Source: Ruficoccus amylovorans
Lineage (GTDB): Bacteria > Verrucomicrobiota > Verrucomicrobiia > Opitutales > Cerasicoccaceae
Assembly (NCBI RefSeq): GCF_014230085.1
Contig: NZ_JACHVB010000020.1
Span: forward strand, 372,001 to 436,000
Direction: 5' to 3'
DNA length: 64,000 bases
Shown here: positions 27,979-36,111 of the stretch, one piece after another
Numbering within the stretch: the stretch's first letter is position 1
Layout of the letters: each line of letters starts with the position of its first letter
Notes under the pieces: generated by a model
What the model saw: only the letters and a program-made list of their open reading frames with translations
Database searches by the model: none
What the model was told of the DNA's origin: nothing
Translations under genes and position numbers: made by a program

Positions 27979-28803
27979 TTAGCGTCCTTCGTTCAAAGTT
28001 ACGAACTGCGTGTTGGCGGCCTGCGCGTCATTGACGGAGACCTCAACCGGGGCCTTGGCCCACTCGGCTTCCTTCTCGGCCAGGTAAGCCTTTCCGTGGC
28101 CGAAGAAGAGCACGGAGGCCGGGATCGAGGCGAAACCGATAAAAATGAACAGCCCGTAGGCCGAGGCGAGGCACTTGAGGCGACCGCGCCAGACTTCGTT
28201 GCGGAAGCCCAGGGACTGGAACATGCTCGTGACCCCGTGGGTCAGGTGCATGCACAGCAGGCCGACGGCGATGATGTAGAAGATGGAGACCACCGGACTG
28301 GAAAAGCCCTTGGCCATCATCGCGTAAACGTCAAAGTACTCCAGATGCACGTGGGAGACCTCGATCGGGGCCTGCCCGATGGTTTCGTTGTAGTGCTCGG
28401 GCACTACGCGGGCCGTGTACTGCAGGATGTGGAAGATGATAAAGGCCAGGATAATCAGCCCGCTCATCGGCATCGTACGCGCGGCGTAGTCGGTTTCACG
28501 GAAACCCTGCTTGGCGTAGTTTTGGGGGCGGGCTTCCCGGTTTTCCTTCACCAGCAGGACTGCCATGGCAATGTGGACGACCACACACGCGAGCAGGAAA
28601 AGCCGGATCAGCCACAGCGTGACCGGCGCTCCGGGCAGGTGATGCAGATGGTAGGCATAGGCGTTGATCATTTCCGGGGGACCGAAGAATTGCAGGTTGC
28701 CCAGCATGTGTCCGAGGACGAACAACACCAATATGATGCCTGATCCAGCCATCAGGTATTTTTTGACCAGTGAAGGGAGAATTACTTTCTTGGCAGCACT
28801 CAT
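27979..28803 (-). CDS. sdhC: Succinate dehydrogenase cytochrome b subunit (B. subtilis-type)
   Basis: A 274-residue membrane anchor with five hydrophobic segments and spaced histidines suited to two hemes, for example [31 protein letters not shown] and [10 protein letters not shown]. It holds the quinone site and fixes SdhAB to the inner face of the membrane. ATG 28803 is used; ATG 28821 and a further in-frame start at 28881 exist. It is the first gene of sdhCAB, and there is no separate SdhD, as expected for this type. Confidence 0.92.
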   Translation of the reverse strand: MSAAKKVILPSLVKKYLMAGSGIILVLFVLGHMLGNLQFFGPPEMINAYAYHLHHLPGAPVTLWLIRLFLLACVVVHIAMAVLLVKENREARPQNYAKQGFRETDYAARTMPMSGLIILAFIIFHILQYTARVVPEHYNETIGQAPIEVSHVHLEYFDVYAMMAKGFSSPVVSIFYIIAVGLLCMHLTHGVTSMFQSLGFRNEVWRGRLKCLASAYGLFIFIGFASIPASVLFFGHGKAYLAEKEAEWAKAPVEVSVNDAQAANTQFVTLNEGR

Positions 28804-29333
28804 GGTTCTCGCGACGGCCATGGGCGCATCCCATAACCTTTGCTTATGCTGCAACTTGAACGACACATCCAGTGGATGCAACTGTACTCAAGCAATCAGG
28901 TTCGGTATAAGTTTATAATTTTCACAGGATTAGATACGTTAATCAAAACCCAGCATTAGAAACGCGAATGGGTCTCAATTCTATCTTCACCCGACTCCCG
29001 GCGAAGCAAATTCCCGTGCGGGGTGGACAGCGGTCAGCCGCAAAAAATCCTGAAAAAGACATGCCGTTCAGATGAACTCGATCCGCCCTCGTCCCCGATA
29101 TATAATAAGCAAACGCGATAATCGCCCCGTCAAATGAAGCTTGAAAAATTCTAATATTACGCAGCAATTCGGAACACAACAAATGTCCGTTATTCCGGCT
29201 TCACCGACTTCGCATCCACGCGATCCAAAGAAGCGTCAAAAATCCGGCCGCAAAAAACGGCAACTACGCTTGTCAGCAAAAAACACGTCAGGATGGCTGA
29301 AAGTTCAAAACGAATGCCAGCTCACGGGCATTT
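28804..29333. other. Intergenic region upstream of sdhC
   Basis: About 530 bases precede sdhC on its 5' side and also lie 3' of the gene at 29334. The region is AT-richer than the genes (for example 28905-28940 and 29095-29160), fitting a promoter region for the sdh operon. A 91-codon open frame beginning with TTG at 29141 has no family-like features and is not called. No RNA structure was recognised. Confidence 0.4.
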
Positions 29334-29804
29334 TCAGCGACGTTTCATGGCTCTGGCACTCTCCCCCGAGAGGGTGGATGAATCTTCGAAGCTGGCCACC
29401 TTCCAGGCGGAGTTGACCTTCATCAGCGTGACGTAATGCCGGTCGCGGCGGTCCTCCTTCCCCCAGTACGTGTCCTCACCTTCGGGATCAACCCGCACAT
29501 GGCACAAAACCACGAGCTGCACGGTTTTGCCATCCGGCGACTCTTTACGGCTGATGAACTCGTACCAGATCAGTCGGGGTGTCCCGCCCAGGTGCTGCAT
29601 GCGCTCAGCATGCGTATCGAAAGCGCGCAAGGCCTCATCATTGACAATATCCCCCCGCGCCTGCGAACGGTCCCCTTCGATCAGTGCGGAGACGTAGCTC
29701 TTGTAAGCCAGCGCCGGTTGGCTGAAATGTGTCGTGACGTAGCCATAAAACAAGTAGCATGTCGCCCCAAGCAGGAGCAGGAGTATCAGGGTCTTGAGTT
29801 TCAT
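29334..29804 (-). CDS. Membrane-anchored small protein of unknown function
   Basis: A 156-residue protein with an N-terminal hydrophobic anchor or signal (LKTLILLLLLGATCYLFYGY). A soluble part follows that begins SQPALAYKSYVSALIEGDRS and ends in YVTLMKVNSAWKVASFED. That pattern resembles NTF2-like/DUF4878 lipoprotein domains, but the match is weak. It lies between the sdh and hisS transcription units and is probably transcribed alone. Confidence 0.55.
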   Translation of the reverse strand: MKLKTLILLLLLGATCYLFYGYVTTHFSQPALAYKSYVSALIEGDRSQARGDIVNDEALRAFDTHAERMQHLGGTPRLIWYEFISRKESPDGKTVQLVVLCHVRVDPEGEDTYWGKEDRRDRHYVTLMKVNSAWKVASFEDSSTLSGESARAMKRR

Positions 29805-30038
29805 TGGGGTATTCAGGCAGGCATCTCTAAAATAGCATTTTTTTGGGAAAAATGCCTATCGGGACTATTAGCGACAACTGCCGGTATTATCCGTTAGGCG
29901 TCGCGGGGGCAAACCACCTAAAATTAGTAGTCAAAAATCCGTACCCTTACAAGCCACAACATCCCCGATGTGTAGCCGCAGCAAGTCGCGCGGAGCTACG
30001 CACGACGGAAGCGGAAGGTGTGAAAACCGCCCCGTCTC

Positions 30039-31355
30039 TCAGCCCTGAAGCATGCGGCTGGCGGCTTCGTCCGCAGTAAGGAGGCTCTCCTCGCCGCTGA
30101 CCAGGTCACGCAGCTTGAGCTTGCCTTCGGCAACTTCCACCTCGCCGTAAATCAGCGCGAAGCGGGCCCCGGACTGTCCGGCCGTTTTGAACTGCTTACC
30201 GAAGCCTTGCTGCTTGAGCGGGCGGTCGATCTTGAGTCCTTTCGCCCGGAGCGCGGCCACATCGCGAAGCGCAGCGCGGGCCTCGTTCTCACCGCCCGCC
30301 ACGACCACGTAGCCGTCGAGTTCGGGTTTCGGGTCGGGCAGGAGCTTCTGGTCTTCGAGCAGGTCACGCAGGGTCACGTCGCCCATACCGAAACCCACTG
30401 CCGGCATGGCCTGGAAGCCGAGTTTTTCCACCAGGTGGTCGTAGCGTCCGCCGCCGGCCAGTGCCCTGCCCTTGCCCACCGTCTGGAAGGCTTCGAAGAC
30501 AAAGCCGGTGTAGTAGGCCAGCCCGCGGACAATGCCCAGGTCCACCCGGATAAAGCCGCCCAGTCCCATCGCATGGAGATGACCGAGCAACTCGCGCCAC
30601 TGATCCAGGCGGGAGGAAACCCGCTCGCCGGTGACGACGTTGTTCTCACGCCCGGCAAAAAAGCTCTCCACCGCTTCGAGCGAGGTGCACTCGACCAGCT
30701 TACTGGCATCGGCCAGCACGGCCTCGGCACCGGGGACGTGCTTTTCGCCCATCATCTTGAGCAGCGACTCGGGCGACTCCCGCTCCATCTTGTCGATGAC
30801 GTTGAGCGCGCCCGTGGCGATGTCGCCCGTCAGCCCGTGCTGTTCCAGCAGCAGCAACCACAGGTCACGGTCGCTCAGGCGCAGGACAAATTCCTTCTCG
30901 CTCAGGCCAAAGGAGCACAACGCCGTGATGAGCAGGGCGATGATCTCGGCGTCAGCCGCAGGCGAGGATTCGCCCAAAATGTCGGCGTTGAACTGGTAGT
31001 GCGAGCGCAGACGGCCCTTCTGGGGTTTTTCGTAACGGAAATTCTCGGCGATCCCGAACCACTTGACAGGGCGCTTGATGCTTCCGGCCTTGGCGCCGAC
31101 GAGGCGGGCCAGGGTCGGGGTCAGCTCGGGACGCAGGGTGACGGCGCGGCCGCCCTTGTCCTCGAAGTTGAAGAGCTGGCTGACAATCTCATCGCCGGAC
31201 TTGGCCGTGATCAGTTCCAGCGGCTCCAGCAGCGGACCGTCGAACTCCTGAAAAGCGAAGCGCAGGGCCGACTGACGCCACTGGCCGAAGATGTAATTGC
31301 GGATGGCGCAATCCTCCGGATAAAACTCACGAAAACCGGGCAAGGTCTGAAACAT
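30039..31355 (-). CDS. hisS: Histidyl-tRNA synthetase
   Basis: A 438-residue class II synthetase. Motif 2 and its neighbours are present (RPELTPTLARLVGA and FRYEKPQKGRLRSHYQFN), as are the histidine-specific signature GLAYYTGFVFEAF and motif 3 region GGRYDHLVEKLG. The C-terminal anticodon-binding domain (LDGYVVVAGGENEARAAL) is complete, which separates it from the HisZ regulator. It charges tRNA-His. It is a single gene transcribed leftward. Confidence 0.96.
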   Translation of the reverse strand: MFQTLPGFREFYPEDCAIRNYIFGQWRQSALRFAFQEFDGPLLEPLELITAKSGDEIVSQLFNFEDKGGRAVTLRPELTPTLARLVGAKAGSIKRPVKWFGIAENFRYEKPQKGRLRSHYQFNADILGESSPAADAEIIALLITALCSFGLSEKEFVLRLSDRDLWLLLLEQHGLTGDIATGALNVIDKMERESPESLLKMMGEKHVPGAEAVLADASKLVECTSLEAVESFFAGRENNVVTGERVSSRLDQWRELLGHLHAMGLGGFIRVDLGIVRGLAYYTGFVFEAFQTVGKGRALAGGGRYDHLVEKLGFQAMPAVGFGMGDVTLRDLLEDQKLLPDPKPELDGYVVVAGGENEARAALRDVAALRAKGLKIDRPLKQQGFGKQFKTAGQSGARFALIYGEVEVAEGKLKLRDLVSGEESLLTADEAASRMLQG

Positions 31356-31473
31356 AGCGCTTCAAAGCATGCCGCCACCGAGGGTTTGGCAACGGTAAAA
31401 ATCGCCCAATCTCAAGCCAACCCACCAATGCCGTTCAGGCAACGTACGCCCTCTACTGTCCTCCTGCGCGCGA

Positions 31474-32376
31474 TCACGCACCACGGACACGGCGGCGCAG
31501 CAGGACAACGCGCCCGAGGACGAGTACGCCCAGAATCAGGGCGACGAGCGAAGGCTCGGGCACCATTGGCAGGACAAACATGTCCATGTCGCCGACAAAC
31601 CACCCGGTATAAGTCACATCGGGATTGGACGTGTGGGCGTCCCCGAGCAGCCAGCCGTTGAAAGAGTTGTCCCAGTACACATCGACGAGGAAGTTGCTCT
31701 CGACCCCGGAGTCGGAATCGGAGATCCAGATGCCCGTCAGTGTGTCGTCCACCATCTCGTAGCCCCAGACCGGAATGGCGTGAGCGTCGCCGGCATTGGT
31801 AAAGATACCCAGCGCGGCCAGATAATTCATCCCCACCAGGTCGTCCAGCCAGTCGGTGAATAGCGACGCCTCAACCGGCATCTCGTCATTGTAAAGATCC
31901 GTGTGGGAGAAAATCTCGTCCTTGTCCAGCCCCAGGTCGATCCAGTAGGCACCGCCGGTCGCGCCCGGTTTCAGTTCCGACGAATCCGCTAAATAGGTGT
32001 ACGAGTCGGTGTACCACCACTGCATGCCGATGTAGCTCTCGCCGCCAGCATTCGTCCAGTTGTTGACAAAGGTCGCGAACACATCCGTCGAATACGCTAT
32101 CTGCGTCACCATTCCGTTCGGCGTCCCGGCGGGGATCGTGCCACCGTTTTGCAGCCAGCGGTCCTGCCAGTTCTGGATCAGGTTACTGGCCGTGGCCGCC
32201 CAGCACAGATCGTCGTCGTTACCGTCAAAGAGCTTCTGCACCGCATAGCGGGTATCCCCGGCAAAGGTGCTGCTGACTAGATACGTCTCTGCCCGGAGCG
32301 CGGGAAGCGCCAACACCCCGATCAGGGCCACCAGAGCAAAACTTCTGACCTTTTTTGCACGCTCAGACATACACAT
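31474..32376 (-). CDS. IdeS/Mac-like cysteine peptidase (C66) with PEP-CTERM signal
   Basis: A 300-residue exported protein. A signal peptide occupies residues 11-29. The mature part matches the streptococcal IgG-cleaving peptidase IdeS: DDDLCWAATASNLIQNW (catalytic C58, compare DDLLCGAATAGN), GDAHAIPVWGYE (H199) and WISDSDS (Asp 220 or 222). The spacing from His to Asp is close to that of IdeS. The C-terminus has VPEPS (272-276), a hydrophobic span and an RRRVRGA tail. It is probably anchored or exported by exosortase; the substrate is unknown. Confidence 0.85.
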   Translation of the reverse strand: MCMSERAKKVRSFALVALIGVLALPALRAETYLVSSTFAGDTRYAVQKLFDGNDDDLCWAATASNLIQNWQDRWLQNGGTIPAGTPNGMVTQIAYSTDVFATFVNNWTNAGGESYIGMQWWYTDSYTYLADSSELKPGATGGAYWIDLGLDKDEIFSHTDLYNDEMPVEASLFTDWLDDLVGMNYLAALGIFTNAGDAHAIPVWGYEMVDDTLTGIWISDSDSGVESNFLVDVYWDNSFNGWLLGDAHTSNPDVTYTGWFVGDMDMFVLPMVPEPSLVALILGVLVLGRVVLLRRRVRGA

Positions 32377-32562
32377 GCGCGAAAATTGAGAAACTTATCC
32401 TGCAAAAGCAATGGCAATATCCGTCCCTTGATTTGCGCGTTTGTTTCATGCCACCCAAAGAGCAAACCAGCTTTTGAAACCCAATCTCAATCAACAACTT
32501 AATCTACTTCAAACGCAATCGAAATCTTGCCATTGACCTGCCGTGGTTGACAATATCTCTCC

Positions 32563-32985
32563 ATGAAAAAAGCCCTCCGCATCATTATCTCCCTGCTCAT
32601 TCTTGCCTTTATCGGCATCCAGTTTATCCCGGTCGCCCGGACAAATCCCCCCGTCCAGGTGGAGCCGACCTGGAACTCGCCGCGCACGAAGGAGCTTTTC
32701 ACCCGCGCATGCGCCGACTGCCACAGCAACGAAACCGTCTGGCCGTGGTATTCGAAAGTTTACCCTGTCTCAGCCTGGATAGCCCACCATGTCGAAGAGG
32801 GACGCGAGCATTTCAACATCAATGAAAAGGGCTTCGGGCGCGGCTACGACGAGGCCGCCGAGGCCGTCGAAAAAGGCTGGATGCCCCTCGAAAGCTACCT
32901 GCCCATGCACCCCGAGGCCAAGCTGACCCCGGAGGAAAAAGAAGAGCTCGCCGCCGGACTCAAGGCCACCTTCGACCTGCATTAA
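32563..32985 (+). CDS. Haem-binding domain protein (Haem_bd family)
   Basis: A 140-residue protein with an N-terminal anchor (residues 5-22) and a c-type haem motif CADCH (C50, C53, H54). The following NETVWPWYSKVYPVSAWIAH is the conserved Haem_bd sequence. Such proteins are periplasmic or membrane-anchored and take part in electron transfer or haem binding. It lies 22 bases upstream of the DUF167 gene and probably forms an operon with it. Confidence 0.88.
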   Translation: MKKALRIIISLLILAFIGIQFIPVARTNPPVQVEPTWNSPRTKELFTRACADCHSNETVWPWYSKVYPVSAWIAHHVEEGREHFNINEKGFGRGYDEAAEAVEKGWMPLESYLPMHPEAKLTPEEKEELAAGLKATFDLH

Positions 32986-33007
32986 GAGCCTGAATTTTAA
33001 AAGAGTC

Positions 33008-33289
33008 GTGTCCGCCTCGCCCGGCCCTGTCCGCCTGCCCGTCAAGGTGGTGCCTTCCTCCTCCCGTAACGCACCGGCGGGCTGGCTGGGCGAGTCGTTC
33101 AAGATAAAAGTCCAGGCTCTGCCCGAGCGCGGCAAGGCAAACAAGGCGGTAACCACCCTGCTGGCCCAGTGGCTCGGTGTATCCGAATCTTCAATACGCC
33201 TGGTCAGCGGCGACACCTCCCCGGCCAAGGTCTTTGAAATCACTGGGCTCACCCCAGAAACGATCCGCCAGCGCCTCGACCAGGCGTAA
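33008..33289 (+). CDS. DUF167 (YggU) family protein
   Basis: A 93-residue protein from GTG 33008. VKVVPSSSRNAP, then FKIKVQALPERGKANKAVTT and LVSGDTSPAKVFEITG are the family's conserved segments. YggU proteins are small alpha/beta proteins of unknown function. It is followed by the repeat-rich gap before priA. Confidence 0.92.
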   Translation: MSASPGPVRLPVKVVPSSSRNAPAGWLGESFKIKVQALPERGKANKAVTTLLAQWLGVSESSIRLVSGDTSPAKVFEITGLTPETIRQRLDQA

Positions 33290-33303
33290 ACGTGGCGGGC
33301 GAT

Positions 33304-33668
33304 AAAATACGGTCACAAAGCGCACGAAGGAGACACGCAGCGCACGAAGGCCCGGATGCTAAAGAGATTTAACAGGAAGGCCGGGAAGAGCGGAAATGGC
33401 TTTTTTTATGCACTTCGCAGTCAATGCTAATTTGCCTACAAGAATAATAGGCCCTCAGATGAGGTGAGCGGACTTCGTTTGGGTTGGCGACAATCATCGC
33501 TGCCCATGCCACTGCCTTAGCGGTGGCATCAGTGATCCGATAGGATCACAGGTGCAGGACCGCGTCCTGCCGCTCCCCCTCTTCGCGTTTCTTCGCGTGA
33601 CTTCGCGGGCAAGTTCTTACTCAAAGAAACTTCGTGCTCTTCGTGTCTCCTTCGTGCCCTTTGTGACC
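33304..33668. repeat. Composite intergenic repeat with outer inverted arms
   Basis: This 380-base gap between DUF167 and priA has no gene. The outer arms (33311-33352 and about 33625-33668) are imperfect reverse complements built from CACGAAGGAGACACG-like units. Inside are a 21-base stretch (33363-33383) identical to one at 14796-14816 and a 31-base stretch (33579-33609) identical to 15002-15032, so it belongs to the same dispersed repeat family as 14748-15035. Confidence 0.75.
33506..33570. repeat. Array of three consecutive hairpins
   Basis: Three inverted repeats follow one another: 33506-33529 (ATGCCAC/GTGGCAT), 33532-33549 (GTGATCC/GGATCAC) and 33554-33570 (GCAGGAC/GTCCTGC). The arrangement is like the arrays at 3507, 39602 and 52194. 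It lies inside the composite repeat before priA. Confidence 0.65.
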
Positions 33669-33672
33669 GCAT

Positions 33673-35928
33673 TCAAACCAGGTCCACCGGGTCCACGTCG
33701 AGCACATCGACGACATCCTCGTCCATCGGGAAGTCTTTGCGCAGGGCGACGATGTCGGGCAGGATACGCGAGACGTTGCCGACAAAATACCAGAGGTGGA
33801 AGCGGTAGGTGTCCTTGATTTTTTCCAGCGGGGCGGCCACGGGGCCGCGGATTTCGACGTTGTGGCCGAGTTTTTCCAGCCGCTCCTCCAACTGCCGGGA
33901 CCATTGCTCGGCGAAGAAGGCGACCTTTTCCGGGTTGCGCCCTCGAAACAAGTGCCGCACCAGGTGCCGGAACGGCGGGTAGTGAAACTCGCGGCGCTGC
34001 TCCAGTTCCTCCTGTAAAAAGCCCTCGAAATCAGCCCGCCGCGCGTACTGGATCGGCGGGCTGTGCGGCATAAAAGTCTGCACCACGACCTCCCCCGCCT
34101 TGTCGCCGCGTCCGGCGCGCCCGGCCACCTGCACGAGCAACTGAAAAGTCCGCTCGGCGGCCCGGAAGTCTGGCACATGCAGCGCAATGTCCGCATCGAC
34201 CATGCCCACGAGCGTGACGTTGGGGAAGTCCAGTCCCTTGGCCAACATCTGCGTGCCCACGAGAATATCGAGCTTGCCGGTGCGGAAGTCGGAGAGGATT
34301 TTCCGAAACAGGTGCTTCTTGCTCATCGTGTCCGTGTCCAGTCGCATGATGCGGGCGCGGGGGACGATTTTCTGCACCGTCTCCTCGATCCGCTGCGTGC
34401 CGAAGCCGATGCCCCGGTACTTGGCCGAGCCGCACTTGGGGCAGCCCTTGGTCGGTCGCTCCTGATAGCCGCAGATGTGGCACTTCAGGCGATTGTCGGT
34501 GCGGTGGTAAGTCAGCGTCACGCTGCAATGCGGGCACTCCGCCACGTAGCTGCAATCCGGGCAAATCATGCGCGTAGAGTAGCCGCGGCGGTTGAGAAAG
34601 AGGATCGACTGCTCCTGCTTCTCGAAGCGCTCCAGCAGCTTGTCCGCGAGAATGCTGGAAATCGTGGCCGCTCCCTGCGGGCTGAGGCGTTCGCGCTTCA
34701 TGTCCACGATGTGGACGCTGGGAAGCTGGCGGTCGTCCACGCGCTTGCTCAGGCGGTTGAGCCGGTAGCTCTTGGTCTCGACGTTGTAGAGCGACTCCAG
34801 GGCGGGCGTGGCCGAGCCCAGCAGACAGACTGCCCCGCACAGCATCGAACGATAAACAGCCACGTCGCGGCCGTGGTAGCGTGGCGACTCGGCCTGCTTG
34901 TAGGCGGGCTCGTGCTCCTCGTCCACGATGATGAGTTTCAAATTTTTCAACGGAGCGAAAATCGCCGAACGCGCTCCGACCACCACCCTCGCCTCCCCCC
35001 GGGCCATAGCCATCCAGCCGTCAGCCCTCTCGCCCGCGCTCAAGTGGCTGTGCCAGACGACAACACGCTCCCCGCGCTTGCTCAGACGCGAGCGCAGCCG
35101 CCCGACCGTCTGCGGGGTCAGGGCCACCTCGGGCACCAGAAAGATCACGCTCCCGCCCTCGTCCACCACCCGCTCCAGCGCGCGCAGGTAAATCTCCGTC
35201 TTGCCCGAGCCGGTGACGCCGTGGATCAGGTGCGGGCGGAACTCGTTCGCGTCGAGGCTCAGCTCAATGTCGGCCAGCGCCGCCGCCTGCTCCTCGGTCA
35301 AGGTGACTTCCTTTGTCGGCAGTGCCTCCTCCTCGCCAAGATCGTCCGTATAGACCTCCCTCGCATCCTCCTGCACCACCTCCTTGAGCAGGCCCTTTTT
35401 CACCAGTGCATCGCAGGAGGGAGAAGAAAGTTTCAGGCGGCTCATCAGCAGCGAACGCGGAACCGGCCCCTGCTGCTGCTCCAGAAAGCGCACGAGGTCG
35501 GCCTGGCGTGGAGCGCGGCGCACGAGCGCATCCATTTCCTCCGGCGTCGGCGTGTGGGCCAGCGCGAGCAGGCGGGTCGTTCTCGGGGCCATGATGGCCC
35601 GCACCGGCGCGGGCACAATCGTCTCCAGCACGCTTTCCAGGCTGGCCGCGTAGTAACGCGAGAGCCAGAGCGCGAGCTTGAGCAGGTCCGGCGAAACTAC
35701 CGGCTCGTCGTAAAGCGCGTCGTGGACGAACTTGAGCCGGGCCGGGTCAATCTCTTCGCTCAGTCCCTCGCAAACCAGACCGAGACGAGAGCGGTTTAGC
35801 AGTGGGACGCGGACCAACGCGCCGGGAGCCGTGCAACCCTTAAGCCGGGCCGGGACCGCGTAGGCGAGCGGTTTTTCCGGGCCTCCGATGGGCAGGACTT
35901 CGATGATGTGGGCGGAGGCCTCGGGCAT
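33673..35928 (-). CDS. priA: Primosomal protein N' (PriA helicase)
   Basis: A 751-residue replication-restart helicase. An N-terminal DNA-binding domain precedes the SF2 core, with Walker A HGVTGSGKTEIYLRAL near residues 230-245 and the DEEH box VDEEHEPAYK. Zinc-binding cysteines lie in ICPDCSYVAECPHCSVTL and CHICGYQERPTKGCPKCG. Helicase motifs V/VI are LVGTQMLAKGLDFPNVTLVG and VAGRAGRG. The frame is open to 36072, but ATG 35928 (MPEASAHIIEV) fits the family start. It reloads the replisome at stalled forks. Confidence 0.96.
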   Translation of the reverse strand: MPEASAHIIEVLPIGGPEKPLAYAVPARLKGCTAPGALVRVPLLNRSRLGLVCEGLSEEIDPARLKFVHDALYDEPVVSPDLLKLALWLSRYYAASLESVLETIVPAPVRAIMAPRTTRLLALAHTPTPEEMDALVRRAPRQADLVRFLEQQQGPVPRSLLMSRLKLSSPSCDALVKKGLLKEVVQEDAREVYTDDLGEEEALPTKEVTLTEEQAAALADIELSLDANEFRPHLIHGVTGSGKTEIYLRALERVVDEGGSVIFLVPEVALTPQTVGRLRSRLSKRGERVVVWHSHLSAGERADGWMAMARGEARVVVGARSAIFAPLKNLKLIIVDEEHEPAYKQAESPRYHGRDVAVYRSMLCGAVCLLGSATPALESLYNVETKSYRLNRLSKRVDDRQLPSVHIVDMKRERLSPQGAATISSILADKLLERFEKQEQSILFLNRRGYSTRMICPDCSYVAECPHCSVTLTYHRTDNRLKCHICGYQERPTKGCPKCGSAKYRGIGFGTQRIEETVQKIVPRARIMRLDTDTMSKKHLFRKILSDFRTGKLDILVGTQMLAKGLDFPNVTLVGMVDADIALHVPDFRAAERTFQLLVQVAGRAGRGDKAGEVVVQTFMPHSPPIQYARRADFEGFLQEELEQRREFHYPPFRHLVRHLFRGRNPEKVAFFAEQWSRQLEERLEKLGHNVEIRGPVAAPLEKIKDTYRFHLWYFVGNVSRILPDIVALRKDFPMDEDVVDVLDVDPVDLV

Positions 35929-36052
35929 AGCACACCATGAATGGACGGCAGGCGGGTCTTCAACCCTATTCCTTGGCGGAACGCTTTCACCGGCGCGAAT
36001 CTTCTCATTCCGGCTACGAGTCGCATTGAGGGTTATGCGAGAGGGTGATTTT

Positions 36053-36087
36053 TGAAAAAAAAGAGCCCGCACAGTTGTGCGGGCTCT
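36053..36087 (-). terminator. Rho-independent terminator of the OmcB-like gene
   Basis: A 12-base-pair perfect stem AGAGCCCGCACA/TGTGCGGGCTCT (36062-36073 with 36076-36087) is followed on the minus strand by a run of T residues. It lies 25 bases after the stop codon. Confidence 0.92.
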
Positions 36088-36111
36088 CGGAAACTTGGGT
36101 GACGTTCGATC

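Noticed and set aside
29141-29416. 91-codon frame with TTG start upstream of the 29334 gene
   Set aside because: No ribosome-binding site, no domain features, and its 3' end overlaps the minus-strand gene.
35929-36072. Extended start for priA
   Set aside because: The extension crosses the terminator stem at 36062-36087 and is not PriA-like.
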